From an uncultured Dorea sp. (GTDB lineage: Bacteria; Bacillota; Clostridia; Lachnospirales; Lachnospiraceae), in NCBI GenBank assembly GCA_910578495.1, contig CAJTRE010000001.1, positions 62,001 through 126,000 of the forward strand: a stretch of DNA of 64,000 nt, written 5' to 3'. A program made the position numbers and the translations under genes. Below are positions 1-8,040 of the stretch, one piece after another (positions within the stretch are counted from its first letter, which is position 1; every line of letters starts with the position of its first letter). Under the pieces are notes generated by a model, which had not been told where the DNA came from, did no database searches, and saw only the letters and a list, made by a program, of their open reading frames with translations.

Positions 1-89
1 ACATGGCTTATGATGTAACTCATCGTGGGTTAAAGAGAAAGAGTGAAGCGAAAAAATTATATGAAGAAGGGGGGATTTTGGATGAGTGA
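1..89 (+). CDS. 3' end of an unidentified upstream gene (partial)
   Basis: A reading frame open from the window edge ends in TGA at 87-89. It overlaps the start of the next gene (ATG at 82) by 8 bases, the tight coupling typical of a co-translated upstream partner. Only about 28 residues are visible; they are charged and end in GGILDE. I do not recognise the family. It may be an earlier member of the small-gene/DUF3990 series that follows. Confidence 0.4.
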   Translation, partial: MAYDVTHRGLKRKSEAKKLYEEGGILDE

Positions 90-300
90 ACAGAAAAAAA
101 AAATATGTTTTACCGTTGCATGTGTAAATGAATTTGCTCAACAACATAATCTCAGTATACAAGAATCATTCCGTTATTTATTTCAATTTAAAGGTATTGC
201 GTTTATAAAAGAAAATTACGAAGTGGAGCACACGTTAGATTTTAGGACAATAATAGAAGACTTGGGAATATTGTGTCGAAGAAACGGAGGCGTATTATGA
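82..300 (+). CDS. DUF3791-like small protein, partner of the next gene
   Basis: Encodes 72 residues from the ATG at 82, preceded by a strong purine run (AAGGGGGG). An upstream in-frame GTG at 43 has no good ribosome site. The protein has a compact pattern I associate with DUF3791 proteins: an N-terminal ICFTVACVNEFA stretch, then LSIQESFRYL, GIAFIKENYEVEHT and a C-terminal DLGILCRRNGG. It overlaps the following DUF3990-type gene by 4 bases (ATGA), so the two are almost certainly co-translated. Such small genes commonly sit directly before DUF3990 genes. An antitoxin or accessory role is inference from this pairing; no catalytic motif is visible. Confidence 0.7.
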   Translation: MSEQKKKICFTVACVNEFAQQHNLSIQESFRYLFQFKGIAFIKENYEVEHTLDFRTIIEDLGILCRRNGGVL

Positions 301-800
301 GATTATACCATGGAAGCAATCTTGTGATAGATAGTATAAACTTAGCAATGTGTAGACCTTATAAGGATTTTGGGAAAGGTTTTTATTTGACAGATATTGT
401 TGAACAAGCGAAACAAATGGCGGAAAGAGTGTCAAGGATTTATGGTGGTTCTCCGATTGTAAATACTTTTGAGATACAAGATGATTTTAAGAAAGCCTCA
501 GATATAAAAATCAAGGATTTCGGGATACAAACAACGGAAGAATGGGCTAAATTCATAATGAATAATAGAAATAGAGCATTTGAAGATGTAAAAAATGCCC
601 TGTGTAACAAAGATAATAAATACGATATTGTTATTGGTCCAGTTGCAGATGATAATATGGCACTATTGTTCCGTCAGTATGAAAATGAAATTATTGATTT
701 TGACACTTTATTGAAAGGAATGATATATAAAAAAACATCTTCACAATATTCTTTTCACACAGAAAAAAGTATTAGGCTTTTGCGAAAGGTGGATAATTAA
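297..800 (+). CDS. DUF3990-family protein, ADP-ribosyltransferase-like
   Basis: 167 residues from the ATG at 297, which overlaps the previous stop (ATGA). The N-terminus carries LYHGS (about residues 3-7), followed by DFGKGFYLT (about 25-33). This His...Tyr arrangement resembles the NAD-binding motifs of ADP-ribosyltransferase folds. Further on are YDIVIGPVADD and, near the C-terminus, SQYSFHTEKSIRLL, a Q-x-SFHT signature I know from DUF3990 proteins. The family is thought to belong to the ADP-ribosyltransferase clan; substrate and activity are not established here. It is flanked by two small partner genes, and a diverged second copy lies at 1607-2254. A toxin role is inference, supported by the NADAR gene downstream. 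Confidence 0.75.
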   Translation: MRLYHGSNLVIDSINLAMCRPYKDFGKGFYLTDIVEQAKQMAERVSRIYGGSPIVNTFEIQDDFKKASDIKIKDFGIQTTEEWAKFIMNNRNRAFEDVKNALCNKDNKYDIVIGPVADDNMALLFRQYENEIIDFDTLLKGMIYKKTSSQYSFHTEKSIRLLRKVDN

Positions 801-801
801 T

Positions 802-1032
802 ATGAGTAAACAAGAACAGTTAATGGAATATATAGTTCAGGATATTGTTGATATGCTTACTACGGATCAGAATATAGAATATGATGAAGCTATGAATAAA
901 TTTTATAATTCAGAAGTATTTGTAAAGCTTCAGGATAAAGAAACAGGTCTATATTTGGAAAGCTCAGAATATGTATATGATCTTTTTAAAGATGAGATGA
1001 ATTTTGGATGTATTATTCAGGCAGAGATATAA
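802..1032 (+). CDS. Small acidic partner protein downstream of DUF3990 gene
   Basis: 76 residues, starting one base after the previous stop, with AAAGGTGG as ribosome site. The protein is acidic and helical (EYIVQDIVDML, then DEAMNKFYNSEVF), with the phrase KETGLYLESSEYVYDLF in the second half. I recognise this as a recurrent small protein next to DUF3990 genes but know no function. The position of the three genes (small, DUF3990, small) suggests a toxin with one or two neutralising or accessory partners; that is inference. The gene is followed by a weak hairpin (1047-1071) and then the hsdS fragment. Confidence 0.65.
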   Translation: MSKQEQLMEYIVQDIVDMLTTDQNIEYDEAMNKFYNSEVFVKLQDKETGLYLESSEYVYDLFKDEMNFGCIIQAEI

Positions 1033-1088
1033 GAGTGATGGACTATAACACCTTATTAAATCGTAAGTGTTAAAGATTAGTAAAAGGG

Positions 1089-1553
1089 ATGGGAAACGAT
1101 TGGGAACAGCGTAAGCTAGGGGAGATAGTAGATGTATGTAGTGGAAGAGATTATAAACATTTAGATGACGGTGTCATTCCGGTCTACGGAACGGGCGGTT
1201 ATATGCTGAGTGTCTCGAAACCGTTATCTGAAAAAGAAGATGCCATTGGAATTGGAAGAAAGGGTACTATTGATAACCCATTTATTTTAAAAGCGCCGTT
1301 TTGGACTGTAGATACGCTGTTTTATTGTATTCCAAAGGAAAACTATGATTTAAACTTTGTTTTCAGTATTTATCAAAATATAAATTGGAAAGTAATGGAT
1401 GAATCAACAGGAGTTCCAAGTTTATCAAAAGGCACAATAAATAATGTGGATGTTATAGTTCCTGTAAAAGTGGAACAGAAAAAAATCGGAGCCTATTTTA
1501 CTGCGCTTGATCACCTCATCACCCTTCACCAGCGGAAGCAAGAAGAGTTATAA
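1089..1553 (+). CDS. hsdS: Type I restriction specificity subunit, half-length (single TRD)
   Basis: 154 residues; full HsdS proteins are usually about 380-420 residues with two target-recognition domains. This one opens with the conserved DWEQRKLGEI that normally begins a TRD, continues through one TRD (VPSLSKGTINN motif in the second half) and closes with the conserved spacer helix KIGAYFTALDHLITLHQRK. It therefore looks like exactly one half of an HsdS: a silent or donor cassette of a shuffling system, or a remnant. No strong ribosome site precedes ATG 1089 (AAAGGG only) and the upstream frame closes at 1071. hsdM is not in the window and would be expected upstream. Confidence 0.8.
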   Translation: MGNDWEQRKLGEIVDVCSGRDYKHLDDGVIPVYGTGGYMLSVSKPLSEKEDAIGIGRKGTIDNPFILKAPFWTVDTLFYCIPKENYDLNFVFSIYQNINWKVMDESTGVPSLSKGTINNVDVIVPVKVEQKKIGAYFTALDHLITLHQRKQEEL

Positions 1554-1606
1554 ATTTTCAAAAAATCGTGTTTCAAGAAGATATTCGTACAGGAGGAAAA
1601 GCATAT

Positions 1607-2254
1607 ATGGGAAAAATAAGTTTATTTCATGGCACTTCTGACAAAATTGTAGTACCCACATTCGGCTGTGGTGATGACAAACATGATTATGGTAAAGGAT
1701 TTTATTTGATGGAAAATGTTGAACTCGCAAAAGAATGGACTGTATGCAGACCAAGTGATATGAATGGATGGGTTCATAAATATGAATTGGAAACAGATGG
1801 TCTCAAAATATTGGATTTTCAGGAAATGAATGTTTTTTCATGGCTGGCAGAATTGATGAAACATAGAGAGGCGGCAGATTCTAAGAGATACAGAATGTTG
1901 GCAAGGAAGTTTATTGAAAAATTTGGTGTGGATACTACTGGATATGATGTCATCAAAGGATGGAGAGCAAATGCATCATATTTTTATATTGCTAAGGAAT
2001 TTGTGCGAGATAATGTAGATATAGAAATTCTTGAAGAATTGTTGTTATTAGGTGATTTGGGAATACAGTATTGTATGAAGTCAAAACTAGCATATTCAAG
2101 GCTTTATTCAAAAGACAATGAAGTAATTGCTGTTAATTATGATGAATTTAATTCAAAATATAATTTAAGAGATGCAACGGCCAGAAAGAAAATGAAAGAA
2201 TTAGTGGATTCTGATAAAAATAAGGTGACAAATGTTTTCAGTACACTTTTTTGA
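1607..2254 (+). CDS. Second DUF3990-type ADP-ribosyltransferase-like protein
   Basis: 215 residues from the ATG at 1607, preceded by a strong AGGAGG. The N-terminus has LFHGTS (about 6-11) and DYGKGFYLME (about 27-36), matching LYHGS and DFGKGFYLT of the gene at 297. The rest has diverged and is longer: YDVIKGWRANASYFYIAKEF in the middle, then GIQYCMKSKLAYSRL where the first copy has SQYSFHTEKSIRLL. It is a divergent paralogue, not a recent duplicate. It is followed after 12 bases by an unknown all-helical gene, then NADAR, then hsdR, all in one direction. A transferase or NAD-glycohydrolase role is inferred from the motif only. Confidence 0.7.
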   Translation: MGKISLFHGTSDKIVVPTFGCGDDKHDYGKGFYLMENVELAKEWTVCRPSDMNGWVHKYELETDGLKILDFQEMNVFSWLAELMKHREAADSKRYRMLARKFIEKFGVDTTGYDVIKGWRANASYFYIAKEFVRDNVDIEILEELLLLGDLGIQYCMKSKLAYSRLYSKDNEVIAVNYDEFNSKYNLRDATARKKMKELVDSDKNKVTNVFSTLF

Positions 2255-2266
2255 GAGGTGATAGTA

Positions 2267-2686
2267 GTGGGAGCGTATTCAGAAGTTTATTTGAACGATG
2301 TGGTAGAAGCCCAGGGGAAGCTTTTTGATCTTGTGGCACAGACTTTTCCTGATAAGAACACAGCAGATTTTATAAAAGCATATATGTCGGGCAAAACGAG
2401 GAAAAGCATTGATGAGGGAATGGCGTATGTCAATACAATGGACGCAAAAACTTTGCTGGCATATTTTCTGGAAACAGAAAAGTATGAGTTGCAGGGTGGT
2501 GATGCTCTGGAGGGGTTTTTGCCAGATTGGATTGGAGAATTTTATGCCTATTATCAGTGGTATTATAATATGCCGAGTGCAGAAATCGTTGAAAAAATTC
2601 CGATTACTTTTCTGATGAAAGCATATTACGGACTTCATGATTTGGAATTGGATTTAGCAGTAAAAAAAGTGGGTGAGGTAAAATGA
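2267..2686 (+). CDS. Unknown helical protein between DUF3990 and NADAR genes
   Basis: 139 residues if started at GTG 2267, which lies 7 bases after GAGAGGTG; an earlier in-frame GTG (2258) is part of that ribosome site. The sequence is predicted helical and acidic, with repeated alanine/tyrosine-rich segments: GAYSEVYLNDVVEAQGKLFD at the start, EFYAYYQWYYNMPSAEIVEK in the second half. I do not recognise a named family, though similar proteins accompany DUF3990 genes. It ends 4 bases inside the start of the NADAR gene (ATGA overlap), so the two are translationally coupled. An adaptor or immunity role is speculation from position. Confidence 0.6.
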   Translation: MGAYSEVYLNDVVEAQGKLFDLVAQTFPDKNTADFIKAYMSGKTRKSIDEGMAYVNTMDAKTLLAYFLETEKYELQGGDALEGFLPDWIGEFYAYYQWYYNMPSAEIVEKIPITFLMKAYYGLHDLELDLAVKKVGEVK

Positions 2687-3156
2687 AAATAATATGTTTC
2701 CATAATCCGAATGAAGAGAATGGATTTTTGAGTAACTGGTATCTTAGCAGGTTTCGTGCAGGTAATATTGATTTTTCTTCTATGGAGCAGTATATGATGT
2801 ATCAGAAGGCTGTTTGTTTTCACGATAAAGACACAGCCGCAAAGATACTTACTACAAATGATGTTGCCCGGATAAAAGCATTAGGGCGTCTGGTGTCGGG
2901 ATATGATGATAATTATTGGAATGGAATACGTCAAATTGTTGTATATAACGGGCTTATGGAAAAATTTTCACAGAATGCAGAGTTGAAAAAGAAGCTTATA
3001 GAAACAGGAAATGCCATTTTGGCAGAATGTGCAGTTAAGGATAGAATTTGGGGTATCGGTTTATCTATGAGTGATCCAAACAGGTATGAAAAAGCAAAAT
3101 GGCAGGGGCAAAACCTGCTTGGTTATGCGCTTATGATGGTTCGGGAAAGTTTATGA
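2683..3156 (+). CDS. NADAR (YbiA-like) family protein
   Basis: 157 residues with the NADAR/YbiA layout: GFLSNWY near residue 14 (the G-x-LSN motif), FSSMEQYMMYQKA about 31-43 (E-x-Y...K), and the C-terminal IWGIGLSMSD...WQGQNLLGYALMMVRE block. Family members are N-glycosidases acting on riboflavin intermediates, and others remove ADP-ribose from guanine bases, serving as antitoxins to DarT-type transferases. No riboflavin gene lies nearby, while two ADP-ribosyltransferase-like genes do, so I favour the antitoxin-like role; that is inference. The start overlaps the preceding gene by 4 bases and hsdR follows after 16 bases. Confidence 0.85.
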   Translation: MKIICFHNPNEENGFLSNWYLSRFRAGNIDFSSMEQYMMYQKAVCFHDKDTAAKILTTNDVARIKALGRLVSGYDDNYWNGIRQIVVYNGLMEKFSQNAELKKKLIETGNAILAECAVKDRIWGIGLSMSDPNRYEKAKWQGQNLLGYALMMVRESL

Positions 3157-3172
3157 AAAGGAGGAACATGTT

Positions 3173-6163
3173 ATGCCGGAATTGGAGTCGAGTATTGAGA
3201 AGAAATTAATTGAACAGTTAGTTTATGGTGACTCTCAATGGACATATAGGGAAGATTTAAAAACGGAAGAAGATTTATGGGCGAACTTTAAGTATATTTT
3301 GGAACAAAATAATAAGGAACGTTTAAATGGAGAGAATTTGTCAGATGCTGAATTTGAACAGGTAAAAAACCAGTTGCAGTTTTCATCCTTTTATAAAGCA
3401 GGAGAGTGGCTGGTCGGTGAAAATGGAAAAGTTCAGGTGCATGTGCAGCGCGATACAAAGCGTCTGCATCTTGTGGTGATGAATCACGAACATATTGCAG
3501 GGGGCAGCAGTGTCTATGAGGTTATTAATCAATATAGTGCGATAAATACGGAACAAGGCAAAAATATTTCTGCAAGAGACAGACGATTTGATGTAACGCT
3601 TATGATTAACGGACTTCCGATGATTCATATAGAGTTAAAGAATAAGCAGCATTCTTATAAGGATGGGTTTTGGCAAATTAAGAAATATATTGGAGAAGGA
3701 AAATTTGCAGGTATTTTTTCGGCGGTTCAGATGTTTGTTGTCAGTAACGGAGCGGATACAAAATACTTTTCTGCTGCCAGTGATACAGAATTAAATCCAA
3801 AGTTTATGAGTGGTTGGCTGGATCAGGAGAATAATCCGGTTTCAGATTATCTCGATTTTTCCAAAAGTGTGCTGAGTATTCCATCAGCACATGAAATGAT
3901 TGCCAGATATACAGTGCTGGATGAAGAGGCAAAGAAACTAATTCTATTACGCCCGTATCAGATACATGCAATTGAGGCAATTCGTGAAGCGTCAAAGAAA
4001 GGAAAGTCCGGGTTTGTATGGCATACAACAGGTTCGGGAAAAACCTTGACGTCTTACAAAGCAACGAGAAATCTTTTGATGGATATTCCGGCAATTGATA
4101 AAGCGATTTTCCTGATAGACCGGAAAGATCTGGATACACAGACAACTATGGCGTTTCAGGCTTATGCAAACAATGATCTGGTAGATGTGGATGCAACAGA
4201 TAATGTGAGTGATTTAAAAAAGAAATTGAAGTCAGATGACCGACAGATGATTGTTACGACCATTCAAAAACTGCAGATTTTAATTACAAAGAAATTAAAA
4301 GAAGATGCACCGGAGTATCGTAAGATAAAGAATCTCAAAATAGCATTTGTTGTGGATGAATGTCATCGTGCAGTAACTCCTGGAACCAAAAGAGAATTAG
4401 AAAGATTTTTTAACAGGTCTTTATGGTATGGATTCACAGGGACGCCAAGATTTGCGGAAAATCCATATCAACAGAAAGGTGATCTTCCGAGAACAACGGA
4501 AGATTTATATGGAGAGCATTTACATAAATATACAATTCAGAATGCGATACATGACAAAGCGGTACTCGGATTTCAGGTGGAACATAATGGCCCCAAAGAT
4601 ATAGCGGATGAGACGGATAGCAGTGCCTATGAAAATGAAAAACATATGTTAAAAGTGTTGGATATTATTTTAAATAAGTCTTATCATAAATTAGGGTTTC
4701 AAAATGGCAAAGGAGAGACGTATGAGGGACTGCTTACTACAAATTCAATTCAGAGGGCACAACAGTATTATGAGTTGTTGACTCGGGTTAAGAATGGAGA
4801 GGCAGATCTTGTGATTGATGAAAAGATAAAACAGGTTCTTCCGGATTTTCCTAAGTTTGCAATTACATATTCAGTGACAGAAAACGAAGAAGGATCAAAA
4901 GTTAATCAGGATAAAATGAAAAAATCACTGGATGACTATAATCAAATGTTTGGAACAACATATGATCCGTCTCAGATTCAAAGCTATAATGGGAATTTGA
5001 ATAAACGTCTTGCAAGAAAAGATTCAAAATATAAGAGAAGGAATGAACAACTGGATTTAGTGATTGTTGTGGATCGTTTGTTAACTGGATTTGATGCTCC
5101 TTGTATGTCTACGATTTTTATGGATCGACAGCCTATGGGACCACATGACTTGATACAGGCTTTTTCAAGAACGAATCGAATTTTTAATAAGAACAAAGTA
5201 TACGGACAGATTGTTACGTTCCAAGCGCCGAAACTTTTTAAGAAATGTGTGGATGATGCAGTAAAATTATATTCAGCAGGAGGAACCAAGGAGGCGCTTT
5301 TGGCAGAGTGGGAGGAAATAGAACCTTCATTTCGAAAGGCTTTGGCGGCACTTCGAGTATCAGCAGAAACGCCGTCAGAGGTTTCAGGAATGTCTTTGAA
5401 AGAAAAGAAAATATTTGTAAAAATGTTCCAGACATTTGATACTTTGTTTGCACAGCTTAAATCATTTACGCAATATGACGAAAGTATGTTGGAAGAGTAT
5501 GGAATTATGGAAGAAGAGTATTACGATTATACGGGACATTACAAAAATGCAATAGAAGAAATCAAAGATGCAAAAGAAGATAATCCTGATTCCATAGAAA
5601 AAGGCGGCAGAGATGATTCGGAAATTGATTCGGATTATGAATTAATGGCATACAGTAATACAAAAATTGATTATGAATACATTATTAATCTTATTCAGAA
5701 TATTGTTACTCCGACCGATATGGAAGAAACTGTTACATCGGAAGAACGACAGAAAAAGATAGAAGAAGTAAAACAGTATGTAGAAGATTTGCGTAAAGAT
5801 AATCCGAAGGTGGCAGATATTATGACAAATTTAATAGCGGAAATTGAGGTTGATGACACAAAATACAGGGGACAGTCTATTCTCAATATAGTTGAGAATA
5901 TGAAACAGGACTGTATTGACCGAGTAATTTCTGATTTCTGTATTACATGGTATGCTTCAAAAAATGATGTAATGTATGCGGCGTTACATTATCGAAATGG
6001 AGAGATTCCAAATGAGAGCGCTATTAAGACAACGATAGATTATACTGCTTACAAGAATGTACAGGAAAAAGCACTTCCCAAATTTATATTTTATAACAAA
6101 ATGATGACAGAATTAAAGCAGGTTTTGGACGAAGAAGTAAAGCCACTTTTGAGAAACGCATAA
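3173..6163 (+). CDS. hsdR: Type I restriction enzyme R subunit
   Basis: 996 residues, normal for HsdR, with an AAGGAGG ribosome site. The N-terminal nuclease domain shows the PD-(D/E)xK pattern: D140 in RRFD and E154-x-K156 in IHIELK. The SF2 translocase follows with Walker A TTGSGKT at 285-291 and the DECH box at 395-398, and the second RecA lobe includes VVDRLLTGFDAP and IQAFSRTNR. The C-terminal part is helical and would bind the HsdM/HsdS methylase. The gene is intact, so the locus could be active if hsdM and a full hsdS exist upstream. Its neighbours are the NADAR gene and a tyrosine recombinase. It cleaves unmodified DNA after ATP-driven translocation. Confidence 0.95.
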   Translation: MPELESSIEKKLIEQLVYGDSQWTYREDLKTEEDLWANFKYILEQNNKERLNGENLSDAEFEQVKNQLQFSSFYKAGEWLVGENGKVQVHVQRDTKRLHLVVMNHEHIAGGSSVYEVINQYSAINTEQGKNISARDRRFDVTLMINGLPMIHIELKNKQHSYKDGFWQIKKYIGEGKFAGIFSAVQMFVVSNGADTKYFSAASDTELNPKFMSGWLDQENNPVSDYLDFSKSVLSIPSAHEMIARYTVLDEEAKKLILLRPYQIHAIEAIREASKKGKSGFVWHTTGSGKTLTSYKATRNLLMDIPAIDKAIFLIDRKDLDTQTTMAFQAYANNDLVDVDATDNVSDLKKKLKSDDRQMIVTTIQKLQILITKKLKEDAPEYRKIKNLKIAFVVDECHRAVTPGTKRELERFFNRSLWYGFTGTPRFAENPYQQKGDLPRTTEDLYGEHLHKYTIQNAIHDKAVLGFQVEHNGPKDIADETDSSAYENEKHMLKVLDIILNKSYHKLGFQNGKGETYEGLLTTNSIQRAQQYYELLTRVKNGEADLVIDEKIKQVLPDFPKFAITYSVTENEEGSKVNQDKMKKSLDDYNQMFGTTYDPSQIQSYNGNLNKRLARKDSKYKRRNEQLDLVIVVDRLLTGFDAPCMSTIFMDRQPMGPHDLIQAFSRTNRIFNKNKVYGQIVTFQAPKLFKKCVDDAVKLYSAGGTKEALLAEWEEIEPSFRKALAALRVSAETPSEVSGMSLKEKKIFVKMFQTFDTLFAQLKSFTQYDESMLEEYGIMEEEYYDYTGHYKNAIEEIKDAKEDNPDSIEKGGRDDSEIDSDYELMAYSNTKIDYEYIINLIQNIVTPTDMEETVTSEERQKKIEEVKQYVEDLRKDNPKVADIMTNLIAEIEVDDTKYRGQSILNIVENMKQDCIDRVISDFCITWYASKNDVMYAALHYRNGEIPNESAIKTTIDYTAYKNVQEKALPKFIFYNKMMTELKQVLDEEVKPLLRNA

Positions 6164-6189
6164 TTTGTATTTATATTTTAGCTGTTTGT

Positions 6190-6208
6190 ATCAGCGTAGG
6201 TATTTCTG
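6190..6208 (+). repeat. Inverted repeat, left copy, flanking the recombinase gene
   Basis: ATCAGCGTAGGTATTTCTG, 17 bases before the recombinase start. Its reverse complement recurs at 7165-7183 with one mismatch in 19. It probably marks a recombination or attachment site of the recombinase. Confidence 0.7.
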
Positions 6209-6224
6209 GAAAAGGAGGGAACTT

Positions 6225-7151
6225 ATGCTTAACGATACGGACAAAATGTCATTATTTTATGAGTATTACGCACAGTGGATTGAAGTTTACAAAAAAGGCG
6301 CCATACGGGATGCGACATTAGCCAAGTATTTGATGACTCAAAAATGGGTTGAAAAATTAATGCCAACGGTAAAAATATCTGAATTGACGCGAACAGTATA
6401 TCAACAGCTGTTGAACGATTATGCGAAGGAGCATGAACGTCAGACAACATTGGATTTTCACCATCAACTAAAGGGAGCAATTCTTGATGCAGTTGATGAA
6501 GGGCTGATTTCAAGGGACCCCACAAGAAAGGCAATTATTAAGGGAAAAGCACCAAGGGTAAAGAAAATCAAATATCTGAATCAGTTTGAACTTCATACGT
6601 TGATTGCTGATCTTGATATTAAAGATACCCCGAATTGGGATTGGCTTATTCTACTGGTCGCAAAAACAGGTATGCGCTTTTCGGAAGCACTTGCAATTAC
6701 ACCAGATGATTTTGATTTTGCCAGACAGACGTTGTCTATTAGTAAGACGTGGGATTACAAAGGAGAGGGTGGATTTATGCCGACGAAAAACAAATCATCG
6801 GTCAGAAAGATTCAAATTGACTGGCAGATTGTAGTTAAATTTTCCGAATTGACAAAGAATCTTCCGTCGGATCAACCTATTTTTGTCGGCAATTCAAAAA
6901 TATATAATTCTACAGTAAATGATGCGCTTGCCAGACATTGTAAAGCTTGTGGGATTTCAGAAATCTCGATTCATGGCCTGCGGCATACGCATGCTTCCTT
7001 ATTGCTGTTTGCAGGAGTGTCTATTGCAAGTGTTGCAAGAAGATTAGGACATGCCAGTATGACAACGACACAAAAAACTTATTTGCATATTATACAGGAA
7101 CTGGAGAATAAAGATGTTGATTTGGTAATGAGAACATTATCAGGGTTGTAA
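6225..7151 (+). CDS. Tyrosine recombinase (phage-integrase family)
   Basis: 308 residues from the ATG at 6225 behind AAAGGAGGG; an in-frame ATG at 6165 lacks a ribosome site. The N-terminal 120 residues form a SAM-like core-binding domain. The catalytic domain keeps all key residues: R151 (TGMRFSEAL), H250 and R253 (IHGLRHTHAS), H276 (RLGHAS) and Y286 (KTYLHI). Recombinases of this class are often found beside type I restriction genes, where they invert or swap hsdS segments. The 19-bp inverted repeats immediately outside the gene fit such a role. It may alternatively be the integrase that moved the island. The stop is 13 bases before the right repeat. Confidence 0.9.
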   Translation: MLNDTDKMSLFYEYYAQWIEVYKKGAIRDATLAKYLMTQKWVEKLMPTVKISELTRTVYQQLLNDYAKEHERQTTLDFHHQLKGAILDAVDEGLISRDPTRKAIIKGKAPRVKKIKYLNQFELHTLIADLDIKDTPNWDWLILLVAKTGMRFSEALAITPDDFDFARQTLSISKTWDYKGEGGFMPTKNKSSVRKIQIDWQIVVKFSELTKNLPSDQPIFVGNSKIYNSTVNDALARHCKACGISEISIHGLRHTHASLLLFAGVSIASVARRLGHASMTTTQKTYLHIIQELENKDVDLVMRTLSGL

Positions 7152-7164
7152 GATAAAAGTATAA

Positions 7165-7183
7165 CAGAAATACTTACGCTGAT
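7165..7183 (-). repeat. Inverted repeat, right copy, flanking the recombinase gene
   Basis: CAGAAATACTTACGCTGAT, the inverted partner of 6190-6208 (18 of 19 matching), 13 bases after the recombinase stop. Together the pair frames the recombinase gene. Confidence 0.7.
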
Positions 7184-7257
7184 TTAGGCTGCGAAAGAAA
7201 ATTATTACAAAAGTGTAAAACATAAAAGCATAAGAGTATGTGGCAAAGGAGGATAAA

Positions 7258-8040
7258 TTGATTACTATCAATAATTATGTCAAAGTAAAATCTCTGGAAG
7301 AAGCCTTTGAGTTGAACCAGAAAAAAGCAAACCGCATCGTCGGAGGAATGATGTGGCTGCGCATGAGTAAAGGACGTATGCAGACAGCAATTGATCTGTC
7401 TGAGCTTGGTCTGGATACCATTGAGGAGACGGAAGAAGAATTTAAAATTGGTTGTATGTGTACACTGCGCCGGTTAGAACTTCATGAAGGTCTGAATCGT
7501 TATTTTAATCAGGCTGTGAAGGATAGTGTGCGCCATATTGTAGGAACACAGTTTAGAAATCAGGCGACCGTAGGCGGAAGTATCTTTGGAAGATTTGGAT
7601 TTTCAGATGTGCTGACTTGCCTCCTTGTGCTGGATACTTACGTGGAATTATATAAGGGTGGAATTGTACCTCTTTGTGAGTTTGTGAACATGGAGAGAGA
7701 CAGTGATATTTTAGTTCGTCTGATTATAAAAAAAGATGGACGAAAGGCGGTGTATCTGTCCGAGCGTATGAGCAGCACCGACTTTCCGATTCTTGCCTGC
7801 GCTGTGGCGGTAAAAAAGGGAACGGCATACATTTCTCTGGGGGCAAGGCCTATGAAAGCAGAGCTTTTTGTATCCGGTGAAAGGGTGACAGAGGAAAATG
7901 CAGAGGTAATCGCAGCAAAGGCGGCAAAGGCTGTATCATTTTCTTCCAATATGCGTGGAAGCGCCGAGTATCGGGAGCATTTGGCAAAGGTTCTTGCAAA
8001 AAGAGGACTGCTGACACTTCTGAAAGGAGCGTGCAGATAA
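7258..8040 (+). CDS. Molybdenum hydroxylase FAD-binding subunit (XdhB/CoxM type)
   Basis: 260 residues if started at TTG 7258, which sits 7 bases after AAAGGAGG; the in-frame GTG at 7240 precedes that site and is less likely. FAD-binding motifs are visible: IVGGMMW around residue 27 and RNQATVGGS around 100-108, corresponding to the usual RN-x-ATxGG. The C-terminal half matches the CO dehydrogenase flavoprotein C-terminal domain. In this enzyme class the subunit passes electrons from the 2Fe-2S subunit to NAD or another acceptor. It is the first gene of the hydroxylase run and overlaps the next gene by one base. The natural substrate is probably a purine, but this is not shown by sequence. 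Confidence 0.88.
   Translation: MITINNYVKVKSLEEAFELNQKKANRIVGGMMWLRMSKGRMQTAIDLSELGLDTIEETEEEFKIGCMCTLRRLELHEGLNRYFNQAVKDSVRHIVGTQFRNQATVGGSIFGRFGFSDVLTCLLVLDTYVELYKGGIVPLCEFVNMERDSDILVRLIIKKDGRKAVYLSERMSSTDFPILACAVAVKKGTAYISLGARPMKAELFVSGERVTEENAEVIAAKAAKAVSFSSNMRGSAEYREHLAKVLAKRGLLTLLKGACR

Noticed and set aside
1047..1071. Terminator between the small partner gene and hsdS
   Set aside because: The stem is imperfect with a bulge and no T run follows.
1..7183. Complete prophage or integrative element
   Set aside because: Only a recombinase is present; there are no phage structural, relaxase or conjugation genes, and no direct-repeat attachment sites were seen.
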